Shown here: piece by piece, positions 1 to 10,492 of the stretch
Layout: each line of letters begins with the position of its first letter
Position numbering within the stretch: position 1 is the stretch's first letter
Assembly (NCBI GenBank): GCA_030272155.1
Contig: CP126198.1
Coordinates: forward strand, 2,108,001-2,172,000
Length of the DNA stretch: 64,000 bases
Direction: 5' to 3'
DNA from: Tetradesmus obliquus
Lineage: Eukaryota > Chlorophyta > Chlorophyceae > Sphaeropleales > Scenedesmaceae
Program-made: the position numbers and the translations under genes
Notes under the pieces: generated by a model
What the model was told of the DNA's origin: nothing
The model's database searches: none
The model's input: the letters and a program-made list of their open reading frames with translations, nothing else

Positions 1-1460
1 GGTTGCGGTTGTGTTGGGCAGGGCCTCCACGCGTACACTTCAGGCATGGCGTGATTAGCGGCGTGCCTTTGGCGTCCACTGCATATGAGGCAGGCGTGTT
101 AACGGCATGCACACGTCGCTGCTGGGGCTCTTTTGACGTTGCGTTAACGGTTAAGGGGGAAGGATGGTATTAGAGTTCCTGAGCCATTAGAAGCCTGCTG
201 GCTGTATAGTTTGTTACCACATGTTATACTATATGGATACAACCCTATCAATGCTGAGCCATAGTTTGAAGGTGGGACTCGTACCGTGGACTCACTGGAG
301 TCAGTGCCTTGCAGCTGTTGCCAGCAGTACCACTGTCAAACGTCGACAGCTGCTGTAGTAGTCTGAGACGCCTTGGGGCTTCAGCCAACAGTCGCAACAT
401 CTATAAAAGCATAATATATAACTGATAAAGGCTTTCAAGCGTTCCATGTGCTGCCTGTGATGCTCACCGAGAGGCGTTCCGTCATCACAGGCCTCCTGTC
501 GCGCCAAAAATTACCGAATTGCACGCCAGCCGACAAATAGGTCATTTAGCTTTGAAGGATTACTGTGCTGAAGTGCTGCTCGATCCTATTTGGCCAGAGT
601 TCCAGGCCGTGTTTCATGCACTGGGATCGGATAGAGCAAGTCTGGCCGAATAGGATGGCCTCAGCGTCTCAGAGTAACTTAGTACACCCCCAATGATTAC
701 TACTCTGCGATTGCAGGCCGAACGGTAACTTTTTGACGCCGCTGCCCATGTCTACTGTCATGCATGTAGCAGGTTTCAGCCAGCCTGACCAGTGCCTAGA
801 CCCCGGTCCCATTGACCTTTGGCGCCGAATAGGCATCAATACATATGTTATCTTTGATTATATATGTGCAGTTGCCGCGCTTGTGCCAGGGATTGTGTTT
901 CCCAGCACCCCAGTTAATACCATCTTTCCCCATCTTGGCAGGCTGCACTGGGTGACTCCTCAACTGCAGTGTGCGCCACACAGCGGCTGCCTTACAAACG
1001 GTAACCATGTGGAGCCTTGTCGTGTTACATGTGATGAGGTTGACTCTTTCAGACCACCGCCACTCAGCAGCTGGCTGTCACAAACACCCAATGCAAGCAT
1101 GCATACATAGGCAGATTCTTTTGTAAGGGCAACCTTGGGACAGGCTGTGGCAAGCACAGATTTGGCAGTCTGCTGTACGTCACGTACGGCGTATAGACCA
1201 GCTGTAATACAAGTACAGCTATGTGAAAAGGCAGTTTTAGGCATGGTAAATGCACAACTGCGCGCGTTCAAGCAATGCTGGACCAGCAGCTCCCTGCCCA
1301 AAGGCTCCTGGCGCTCCAAATGGGCTATGTGTTCCTGGAGCCGTACAAATTCGTCCCTTTACATCACCAACACTACGATCACGCTTGCTTGAATCCTTGG
1401 CCAGCAATCTGCGCCCAGCACCTGCTCAGCCCCTCTACTGCTGCTGCTGCTGCCGCTGCC
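1..1460. other. Region without a recognised gene, downstream of the aquaporin gene
   Basis: No open frame here looks like a protein: the longest, 733-1110 (+), has no recognisable domain and no splice partners. The stretch is less rich in CTG triplets than the genic DNA around it. It probably holds the 3' flank of the minus-strand aquaporin gene plus intergenic sequence. A TATAAAAG string lies at about 402-409 on the + strand, but no coding start follows it. An imperfect hairpin at 583-656 is listed separately. Confidence 0.5.
583..656. repeat. Imperfect inverted repeat (hairpin)
   Basis: Arms at 583-598 and 641-656 are reverse complements over 16 bases with one mismatch, which would be a G-U pair in RNA. 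They are separated by a 42-base loop. It could be a cruciform, a hairpin RNA, or the remains of a small inverted-repeat element. No flanking duplication was seen. Confidence 0.5.
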
Positions 1461-1800
1461 TCATTCCTCTTTGGCGCCCGCTGCTGCCGATTCCAGTCCT
1501 GGCGGCAGCCGCTGAGCGGGCTTGACTGCTGCTGCCCTTTGGTGGAAACTGCTGCCTTGCTTGACCTGCTAGAAAACAACAGCTGCTGCTGAGCCAGCAC
1601 AGCCACCTTCGCTGCTGCGTCACTCCTCCTTTGCGCCCGCTGCTGCTGCTTTGAGCCCTGGCTGCAGCCGCCGTACCGGCTTCGCTGCTGCTGCCTCTGC
1701 CGGCTTGAGCAGCAGCCTGTACAGCAGGCCCCCAAGCATCGCCCCAACAAAGGGTGCCAGCCAGTAGCTGCCAGCTGTGGCCCTTGATTAAAATTGCTGC
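1440..1800 (-). repeat. Two degenerate copies of the aquaporin terminal exon
   Basis: Downstream of the real stop (1877-1879) there are two further copies of the last-exon sequence. The first ends in a stop at 1620-1622 and retains the reading GGLLYRLLLKP; the second, shorter, ends at 1461-1463. Each ends in the same short tail, a Lys-Glu-Glu followed by TGA. The order and orientation match tandem duplication of the gene's 3' end. Confidence 0.75.
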
Positions 1801-1876
1801 CTTGCTTCCAAACTTCCAAACTAAGGTACAACAGCTGCTGTTAGCCGGCCCAGCGGCCTCTGCTGCCGCTGCTGCA

Positions 1877-2084
1877 TCACTCCTCCTTGGTGCCAACTGC
1901 TGCTGCTTTGAGCCCTGGCGGCAGCCGCCGCACCGGTTTCGCTGCTGCTGCCTCTGCCGGTTTGAGCAGCAGCCTGTACAGCAGCCCTCCAAGCATCGCC
2001 CCAGCAAAGGGTGCCAGCCAGTACACTGCAATCTGCTCCAACCAGCTGTGGCCCTGGTAGTGGTGGTACCAGCTGAAAGCCTGC

Positions 2085-2153
<69 letters not shown>

Positions 2154-5100
2154 GGGGCAGCATGACGTGTGCAGCATCGCAAGCTTGATGGTGCTTTGAC
2201 GTCACCGCAAGTTGGGTTGCTGACGGCATCCAGATGCTGGGCACGGCTGCGCAGGCAACTGACAACACAGCGCGATGCACGCAAGGCAACAAGCGATGGG
2301 ATGAACGACACACGCATGCTCATTGCATGCAAGCTGGGATGGGAGGCATGCATCCATGAGGGTCGTATGACTCACCACTGCGGGGTTCATGCTGGGACCT
2401 GTGAAGTAGGATCCAGTTACGATCTGCACAGCACAGCAGTGAAAAGCACACACAAACTAGGCCAGTGACGCTACAGTATCGCAGCCGGCAAAAGACATGG
2501 TTGTGCATTCACCATGCCTAAAGACTGTCATTTTACATGGCATGCGAGGGGCTACACAAGCAGGTGGCGTACTGGAATCAGAATGCTTCAGAGCAGACAC
2601 TGGCACCTGCAGCTTGGTGCACGCTAGTAGCATGGAGAACAGCCAGCCTCCTTACAGCTAAAAGGAACGTGCTGACCGCTGACACAACATGTGCTTCCAT
2701 TGCTGCTTGACGGTTGCTGCTGGTTGCTCTGATACTGGCACAGTGCTTGGAGTTGACGAGCACACATGCTCAGGGCTATCACAAATCAATTGCCTGCTGC
2801 ATCACCCACCAGCAGCACTGTTGCAAACACCGGCGACCAGTACGCCACAAACTTGCTGCGCTGCGCATCTGCGGCACAAACCACAGCAGCAGACCAGATG
2901 TCAGAATGCGGTCGGTGTATCGACACAAAACAGATAGTGACGCGTGACAGAACATGTGTGGAATGAGCTCCAAGCGCATGAGTCATGCGTGCATGAACCC
3001 TGAGCTAGCAGCTGCCAAAATCTTTGAGGTTTGGTGGACAACTGTGGCGCGGGTGCCACATCTCCATCTTTGCATCAAGTGCAATCTGGGAGCGCTTCCA
3101 AACAGCGCTTGCCTACAATGTACAGCCTGGTGCTGATTGACGCACACCCCACCACAACTGTCGGTGTCTAGCGTGCGCCAACACATGAGCTCTACTCGCC
3201 CTGTTCATGCTGACAGCGACCCCAGCAATGCGCAGTGGCTTACCAGACGCGTACAGCATCACCCGGATGAGCACAACCGAGTACATATCCAGCGCATGGA
3301 ACCGCGCACGTCAGCTGCAGCTGGTTATGTCCCCTCTCGCCCTCACCTGACGCGTACAGCACCACCATGTCGATCAGCAAAGGTCACTGTGTGAGCAGTT
3401 GCTGTGTGAGAAGTAGGAATTTTCAACCTGGCCCTCACCTGATGCGTACAGCACCACCATGTTGAGCACCATCCCCAGCAGCATCTCCACGCCCACGCCC
3501 ACACCCAGCTGCACACCAGGCTTCAGCCCGCCAGGCAGCGTGTGGAAGCGACTGGCAGCAGCAGCAGCAGGACAGGCAAGAGGTCAGCGCAAGCAGAGAA
3601 GCTTGTCAGTGCTGGGGTGAAGGCGCCCGAGCCTGCCAGGCAGTGTAGGGAGGCGGCTAGCGGCGGTAGCAGCAGCAGCAGGCAAGCCAAAGGCAGCAGG
3701 TCAGCGCAAGCAGAACTCAGCATAAGTGCTGGCGTCATGCAATGGTAGAGGTGCAAGGGCTGCATGCGGGCCGGTGGTGAGGTTAGCGAATGACGCATGT
3801 TGTCTGTTGACAAAGATGCAAGGCTGCGGTTGTTGTCAGCTTATCATTGAAGCGCATGGTTGTTGGGGCCAGCGGTGCAGGACAGCCAGCTGCTGCAGCA
3901 TACGCAAGTGCGATGTGTTTCAGCCGCTGCTGGGGCTGCAGCTGCTGCTGGCGTAGGCTGCATGCTGCTGCTGCACCTGCCACTCACTCTTTGAGCCAAT
4001 CTGGGGTGATGGTGACTGCCAGGTAGCTGCCTCCCAGGGCGCCTCCAATTTGTGCCACCTGTTGGTTGTGGTTGTTAATGACAGATGAAACGCATGGGCA
4101 GGCGGTGCCGGTGTTGCACACAGCATACAGCAACACATCACACGCATGACTGTGAGCATGAGGCAGCAGGTGGTGAGACAAGAAATTTGTCCGATACAGA
4201 GATTAGCTATTTATGGGACCAGCGCAAACATGGTGGCCCCTGGTGGCCCTCTGGACTGCCAGATGCAAACCCTAGTCTGGCTTTGAGTGCAGGTGTTGCT
4301 GACCACTCTTGGCTGCACCTGCTGCTTCCCCCAAAGACCACACCACAAGCAGCCACTATCCAACATCGACATCTCAGGTAAGCCAGTACTGCAGCACCCC
4401 AGCAACAGCCCTGGCTGTTTTGCTTTCTCATCTGTTGCTGGTGCTGCTCACCATGCGAACCAGGTTGAGCGTCAGCGTGCCCCTGCCGGCGCACACGAAT
4501 GCTGCATTGTGGATGGGGTTGAACATGGCGCCGCCAAACATGTCACACATGGGCCCCATCATCATGATAGCTGACACGATGACTGTCACAGTCAGCGCAA
4601 ACTCCCCAAGGCCGCTGATGGATGCTAGGGCTTCAGCTGCCTGCAGCAGCAGCAGTAGCAGCAGCCAGGTTTGCAGGATGCACCACAGACGTATGCATAC
4701 TGACAAGCTTGATATGGCATAAGCGTGCGCTGTGCTGCGGCTTCAGATGGAGCCAGGCAGGCGTGCTGATCTGGCCATTAACGGGCTGTCCTGCTGTTGT
4801 TACTGCAGCGCGTGGTGTCTGGCAATGAACTTTATTGATGGCGGAATAGCAGCTGTAAGCATGGTTATATGTATTAGTGAGCTGCTGTGAATGTTGTCTG
4901 TGGCTGAATAACACGCTTGTGTGTTGTGGGGATGAGGCAGTAGTGCTTGTGCAGCAGATCACCCAGAAGCCGTTGTCAGTTGCAGGTGGTCAATGTGCCA
5001 TGCTGCTGCAGGCTCACCTCTCCGAAAGTAGACGACAGACACACCCAAATACCCGTCACCAGAAAGTCTCCAAACACCAGCAACAGCTTCGCATTCTCCT

Positions 5101-5158
5101 CCTTCTCCTTCAGCTGCTTTCGACGTTCCCCAGCTGTTCGCTTCTTTTTTGCATCCAT
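1877..5158 (-). CDS. SIP-type aquaporin (small basic intrinsic protein, MIP family)
   Basis: Exons 5018-5158, 4452-4640, 3988-4058, 3439-3551, 2810-2868, 2376-2423 and 1877-2080 join to 274 residues in frame. Plant SIPs run near 240 and are channels of ER membranes. The N-terminus is Lys/Arg-rich and leads into FGDFLVTGIWV, matching the SIP opening. The first pore motif is NPI (residues 88-90, in GGAMFNPIHNAAF) instead of NPA; the second is a standard NPA (204-206, in YFTGPSMNPAV). The last exon carries VYWLAPFAGAMLGGLLY, the conserved final membrane helix, and a basic tail. An altered first NPA with an intact second is a SIP hallmark, so SIP is preferred over PIP or TIP; transported solute is unknown. 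Intron 6 holds about 21 CTG repeats (sense) directly before the final exon. The start ATG (5156-5158) is the first in frame and begins the conserved block. Divergent neighbour: the HAD gene, 297 bp away. Confidence 0.88.
2087..2150. repeat. (CAG)n microsatellite, about 21 units, in aquaporin intron 6
   Basis: A nearly pure CAG run on the + strand, so CTG in the gene's sense. It ends next to the CAG acceptor of the last aquaporin exon and appears to replace the usual pyrimidine tract. Confidence 0.95.
3235..3381 (-). repeat. Ghost donor-junction copies of aquaporin exon 4
   Basis: The 3' end of exon 4 together with its donor (real junction 3438/3439) recurs at about 3340-3381, and more weakly at 3240-3275. 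Both copies lie downstream of the working donor within the intron. Confidence 0.65.
3560..3735 (-). repeat. Ghost acceptor-junction copy of aquaporin exon 4 and a 120-bp internal repeat
   Basis: The sequence at 3624-3670 resembles the exon 4 acceptor region (3510-3560), upstream of the working acceptor. A further repeat, beginning AGGTCAGCGCAAGCAGA, appears at about 3579 and again at 3698. Confidence 0.6.
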
Positions 5159-5455
5159 CTTTGTTCAGCTACGGTCAAAACCAAATGAAATCTTGTTGTG
5201 ATTCAGCTCACGCATGAACTTGAAGTGGGGCAACACGGTCCCTTCCCCCGGAGTGCAGTGACTAGGTGGGAGTTGAACAGACAGCATCAGGTACAAGTGC
5301 GACAGAGCTAACTCCCGTATCAGCTCTGCTTTTGACTCACAATCTTCCATCGTAAGACTCCATGCTGCTTTTGTATTAGTTGCGCGCCCTCTAGCAACAC
5401 CTCCATTTGGCGCTGCCTAACACTGCTGTTGCGAATTGCAGCCGTACTCGCCAGT
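5159..5455. promoter_or_regulatory. Divergent intergenic promoter region, aquaporin (-) / HAD fusion (+)
   Basis: The two start codons are 297 bp apart and point away from each other, so this must contain both promoters and both 5' leaders. It has few CTG triplets compared with flanking introns. No clear TATA box was seen for either gene. Confidence 0.6.
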
Positions 5456-7311
5456 ATGCAGGCATTAAGACATCAGCAGCTACGAAGTCGCTGCCAGCAT
5501 GCAGTGCACAGCCGCAGGCGCATGCAGCTGGCTAGGGTACCAGCAGCAGCACCAGGCAGCACCAGCGCACTCACAGCAGAGCAAGCCACTGGACTGCCAA
5601 AGCAGCGGCTGCTGTATGATGGGGTGAGAAGCATAACCATCTTCCTTGCAGCTGCAGCCAATGTGCCTGCTGTGCTTGCTGCTCTCTGCGGCCATCACTC
5701 TAGCCAGCATCTGCAGGCCAGCCTGGCAAGTGTTAGACAGCTATGCCCAAGTGTGCATCATACCTGCAAGCATGAGACTGTTTCGCTGATGTAGGCGTCT
5801 TTCCTGCAAGTTCAAGACTGGTATCTTGAAATATACATCTCACCTGCAGCTGCACCGCAGCCCCTGAGCTCAGTACTTGCATGCGTCACTTGGCTGTCCA
5901 CAGGTGGTGTTTGACATGGATGGGACCCTCACGCAAGCACACATCGACTTCGCCGACATGCGCGCAAGAACAGGTGCGTCACAGCCGCAACACTTGCTGC
6001 CTCAAAATGCAGCGCAGCACTTGCCAAGTAACGAGCACTGCTGGTAGCACTGCTGGTGATGGTGCAGCACTGCTGAAGGCACCAGCTCAAGCTAGCAGTA
6101 GCACACATGCCGCAGCAGCCGAACACCAGCAGCTGCTTCTGTGCAACACAGATGGACTGGAAGCCCACCAGGCGCTGGCTGCTTGATGACTCCTGCATTC
6201 CGTCCAAAAAGTACATGTCTCTGCCTATTGAACCTGGCATGGGGAACTCAAGTGCTTCATGCTGCAACAGCACAGCACTGCTAGCACATCAACTGACCTC
6301 GCCAGCAGTGCGCATGTGGCAGCTGATCACGGCCTTCTTCCTTTTGCCCCTGCTGCATCCAATATATGCAGGCATTCCTGTTGGTGACCTGTTTGTGGCT
6401 ACGGAGTCCTGGGAGGAGCCGCATCACGTCAACTGACCGCAACTGCACTGCTGTTCTTGCAACTTTCCTGTGTCTGCAGGCATCCCAGTTGGTGACCTGT
6501 TTGTGGCCATGGAGTCATGGGAGGAGCCGGAGCGCATCAAGCAGTCCATGGATGTGATTCTGGAGATAGAGGCAGAGGCAGCCAAGAGCGTGCAGGTGCG
6601 CGATGATAGCAGCAGCGGCGGCGGCAGCAGCAGCTGCGGCAGCAGCAGCAGGAGCAGCAGCAGCGTCGATGGCGGGCTGGAGTGGCAGGAGGGCGTGCAG
6701 GCTGTAGTAGACAACAGCAGCGGTAGCAGCAGCTGCAGCCAGCTGTGGCAGCAGCAAGTGTTCTATGTATGGGGTACCAGCTCTGCGTGCCTGCAAGCAG
6801 TGAATGCGGCTGCAGCAGGGTTGCCATACTGCAGCGAGGCTGCCAGCAACGCTGTTGGCTGCCACAGCTGTGCTATGGTGAAACCTGACAGCAAGCAGCA
6901 GCACTGACAGCAGCAGCGGATGCTAATATCGCAAATGTTATTGCTGTTATTTGTGCAGGGCAAGGAGGGCTTGATGGAGCTTCTGCAGATGCTGAAGCGC
7001 AGTGATGTCAAAGTGGCACTTGTCACGCGCAACACTACCAGCAGGTGTGCTGCTTGGCGGGCAGCAGTGCCAGCTGACAGTAGCAGCCTTACAGCATGCG
7101 CATGGCACGCCACCACAGAGTCAGCTGCAGCAGCAGATCGTGGACACAGATACAGCAGGATGCTGTCAGTACGCTTGCCACCATATGCATGCCACACACA
7201 ACTGGGCCCGGTGCCACTGTCGTAGTTGACGCGTAGCAGCGCTCTTGCATATCACAGCAGCGTGCAGCCCTGGCAGCATGACAGCCTACCGGCCTGCTGT
7301 ACTGGCTGAAT

Positions 7312-7344
<33 letters not shown>

Positions 7345-7793
7345 TGCTGCTGTGTTGGACACGTGCTGCAGCGTTGCGGCCTTCTTCCAGCTGATTGGCG
7401 AGGAGTGGCGGGGCCTGTTCAGCGAGATCCGCACGCGCGAGTTCAAATATGTGAAGCCAGACAAGCGGCTGCTGCTGGATGTGGCAGAGGTAGGTGGCCA
7501 GCTTGTGGGGACGCTCTTCTACTGTAGCAGGAGCGTGACGATGTAATTGTTGATAAGCCACATGCCTATGGCATGCTGATGTGTGTACGCAGGCAGGTGC
7601 TGTGTTGTTTGGCTTCGGATGAGTGTGGTGTGGCCGCTCAAGCTTGCTTGTTCACGTTGTTCATACCACAGCGCTGTACAAGAACCCAACCCGCTGCTAC
7701 TGCTGCTGCTGCTGTGCAGGCGTGGCAGCTGCACCCTGGCCGCCTGCTGATGGTGGGCGACTCCTTTGAGGACCAACTGTGGCCGCAACTCAC

Positions 7794-7841
<48 letters not shown>

Positions 7842-10157
7842 GGTTGCAGGCGTGGCAGCTGCACCCTGGCCGCCTGCTGATGGTGGCTGACTCCTTTGAG
7901 GACCAACTGTGGCCCCAACTCACTGCTGCTGCTGCTGCTGCTGCTGCTGTGCAGGCGTGGCAGCTGCACCCTGGCCGCCTGCTGATGGTGGGCGACTCAT
8001 TTGAGGATGTGGAGGTGGGCAACGCAGCAGGCACCGCCACCTGCCTCATCGCAGGAGGCGGCAACGAGGCTCCAGGCTCAAATATTGGCCCGCCTGCAGG
8101 TGAGGGTGGAAAAGCACGGAGGCATAGACATGCAGCCAGCTGTGGTGTGGTTTGTTAAGCTGGCTTGGAGCTGCCACATGTTACTGCCGGCGGCGGCGCA
8201 GGTGTGTGGGGTGCACATGCTCGCCTGCAGGTGAGGGTTTGTGGCAGCACAGATGCACAGGTGGTGGGCGACTCCTTTGAGGATGTGGAGGTGGGCAATG
8301 CAGCAGGCACTGCCACCTGCCTCGTCGCAGGAGGAGGCAACGAGGCCCCAGGCTCCAACATCGGCGCACCTGCAGGTGAGGGGTCAGGGTTTTGGTTTAG
8401 GGTTTGCTTGTGAACCTAAAGTATATACCGCAGCAGGCACCGCCACCTGCCTCACCGCAGGAGGAGGCAACGAGGCCCCTGGCTCCAACATAGGCCCACC
8501 TGCAGGTGAGGGGTCGGGGTTTTGGTTTAGGGTTTGCTTGTGAACCTAGAGTTTAACTTGCAGCAGGCACTGCCACCTGCCTCATCGCCGGAGGAGGCAA
8601 CGAGGCCCCAGGCTCCAACATAGGCCCGCCTGCAGGTGAGGGGTCAGGGTCTTGGTTTAGGGTTGCAGCAGCAGCAGCAGCGGTCACGGAGCTTGGAGAG
8701 AGGACTTGCAAACCGAGAGCTCAACTTGCAGCAGGCACTGCCACCTGCCTCATCGCCGGAGGAGGCAACGAGGCCCCAGGCTCAAACATAGGCCCGCCTG
8801 CAGGTGAGGCGCAAGGAAAGCAGCGGTGTGTGTAGTGCAACGCTGAGTGGCACCACCAGCAAAAGAGCACGTGTGCAGGCACACATCTACCTGCCTGTCT
8901 TGATCCAAATGGCTGCAGGCTCCCTGACCGGAGTGCAGCAACTAATTCCTTGGGAGTCTGTGCTTACACGGCAACCTGTGGTGCTCATTCGCTCTCGCTG
9001 CTGGTGCTGCAGGTGCCATCCCCACATTCTCTGTGAGCAGCCTGGTAGAGTTGCGGCAGTTCCTGCAAGACACAGCGCCCAGCAGCAGCGGCGTGCAGGG
9101 CCTGGACCTCAGCAGCAGCAGCAGCAGCAGCAGTATTGACAGCAGCAGCCTAGGGCTGCTAGGCTGGTCGCTGCGCTCATCCAGTGAGAGTGAGAGTGAC
9201 GATGATGAGTCAGCAGCAGCAGCGGCAATGAGCTGGCTGGACCCAACAGCCCCTGGCAATCCAGCAGCCGGACTTGATTTTGTGGATTATCTGGTAGAGG
9301 CTGGTGCGCTGTGCACAGCCAGTACCAGCTTCCCACGGATGGGAGCGGCGGCTGGAGGCTTGCAGGCGTGTGCGTTGGGCGGCGGGCACCGCGTGCTGCA
9401 TGTGGGCTGCGGGGATGGGGCGCTGACAAAGATGCTGGCCAGCAAGGGGCTGCAGGTGCGTGGTGTTGCGAGAATTGTTCTGCTCTGCTGCACTTGCACT
9501 TCGCTGTGCTGGGTGGTGCTGCTTGGAGGGGTTGTCTGCTGCAAACACGTTTGAACGCAGGTGCAATGGTCGGACAACAGCTGCAGTGCATGCTTGCCTG
9601 TGTGACAGCAATGCCTAGCCTACCGCACATATGATATTATTCCTTAGCGTTTGGGGCAGGTGTGAAGCTGGTGGCATCTTGCTGGTGCAATGCATGCTGC
9701 TAGGAATCTTAGCAGCAGCTGAAGCATGATGACTGCCTGATGCTGGTTGCAGGTGATAGGCGTGGACGCAGATGTATCAGCTGGCATCAAACGTGGCCTC
9801 AAATGCGTCGCATTTGATGGTGCACCACTGGCTGCTGGATCGCTGGCTACAGTAGCTGCATCACTGAAGGAGCCTGCAGATGCTGTGCTGATCTACTCGG
9901 CTGCAGCTGCAGCCGCAGCAGCAGGTCAAGGCTACAGCAGCGCTGAGTGCCTGTCAGCGGCAGCTCTGCAGGAGTACAGGGGTGTTGTGAAGCCCGGCAG
10001 TGGATGTGTATGTGCGGAAGTGCCACTCAGCAGCGGCAGCAGTGCAGAAGAGGTGCAGGCGCAGCTGCAGGTAGCTGGATATGCAGTAGATCGCTTTGAG
10101 GTGCTGACTGCTGCTGGCGGACATCAGCGCCTCAGAGTGGTGGGGCGGCCACAGTAG
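5456..10157 (+). CDS. HAD-superfamily hydrolase fused to a SAM-methyltransferase-like domain
   Basis: Exons 5456-5623, 5904-5973, 6480-6595, 6959-7044, 7372-7489, 7955-8099, 9013-9455 and 9753-10157 join to 516 residues. The first 55 residues are Arg/Ala/Gln-rich with no acid, typical of an organelle transit peptide. HAD motifs follow in order: VVFDMDGTLT (nucleophile D60, acid/base D62), LVTRN (T141), the motif III lysine in KPDK (K175), and MVGDSFEDVEVGN (D200, D204). Order and spacing resemble the plant organellar HAD protein At2g33255, recalled from memory. After a Ser/Asp-rich linker comes a Rossmann-type block, VLHVGCGDGALTKML (glycine motif 366-370), then VIGVDAD, as in class I methyltransferases. 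Substrates of both domains are unknown. The start is the first ATG of the frame. The fusion is supported by continuous splice phase, but exon 7, which holds HAD end, linker and methyltransferase start in one open exon, is the strongest evidence. Introns around exons 3 and 6 contain ghost junctions. Confidence 0.85.
6366..6432 (+). repeat. Ghost acceptor-junction copy of HAD exon 3
   Basis: This reproduces the start of exon 3 (6480) with its CAG acceptor, including the reading GIPVGDLFVA, then runs into a stop at 6433-6435. It lies 111 bp upstream of the working acceptor. Confidence 0.85.
7716..7930 (+). repeat. Two ghost acceptor-junction copies of HAD exon 6, with CTG arrays
   Basis: Near-perfect copies of the exon 6 start begin at about 7720 and 7851, each preceded by a CTG run and a CAG. 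The real exon starts at 7955. The copies keep the HAD motif reading LLMVGDSFED or a near variant, but diverge before the VEVGN part. Period is 131 then about 104 bp. Confidence 0.88.
8220..8810 (+). repeat. Donor-junction ghost array of HAD exon 6 (four main copies)
   Basis: After the working donor (8100) the exon 6 end plus GTGAG recurs with donors near 8374, 8507, 8637 and 8804, and as a very short copy near 8230. Spacing is mostly 130-145 bp. Copies share the readings GTATCL and GGGNEAPGSNIG. Two copies are followed by the same intron-derived GGTTTAGGGTTTGC, showing that intron sequence was duplicated with the exon end. Confidence 0.9.
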
Positions 10158-10492
10158 CTCCAGCGTGCACAGAGATTTTGATTTGTGCTGTTTCCTGATA
10201 AAGGCACCCGTTACTGGTCAAAACAGCAGTTCAGCACTTTCAGAGACTTGTGCAGCATGTCTGCAAACCCTGGTTGATGCCCAGTACTATAACATGCCTG
10301 TAACACTGGCGTCCTCATCTGCAATTGCGTAGGATGTTCATTACGTGCTTTCCAATTGGTTTTTTGAGCTGACCGCGGTTTGAAAGCCAACTCGCAACCA
10401 CCTCTCCAACGGAAACAGCAAAGAAACATCACATTCATCTGTGATCCTCGCTGCATTGGTCAAAGATTTTCTTATCTCACAGCTGATACGAA
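10158..10492 (+). other. 3' flank of the HAD fusion gene and 5' flank of the next gene
   Basis: A TGTAA string at 10299-10303, 142 bases past the stop, matches the usual chlorophyte polyadenylation signal and is the best 3' end candidate for the HAD gene. The remainder, up to the next start at 10493, must hold the promoter and leader of that gene. No coding frame was recognised. Confidence 0.5.

Noticed and set aside
401-410. TATAAAAG as promoter of a gene near 450 (+)
   Set aside because: The next ATG gives only four codons before a stop and no exon could be found.
733-1110. 125-codon + strand open frame
   Set aside because: No domain, no triplet-biased coding composition and it overlaps the 3' flank of the aquaporin gene.
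1379-2313. Long frames with polyAla, polyCys or polyLeu over the CAG array
   Set aside because: Triplet arrays stay open in every frame; only the frame with VYWLAPFAGAML matches a family.
8390-8660. TTTAGGG-like strings as interstitial telomere repeats
   Set aside because: They occur once per ghost unit as part of copied intron sequence and are not in tandem.
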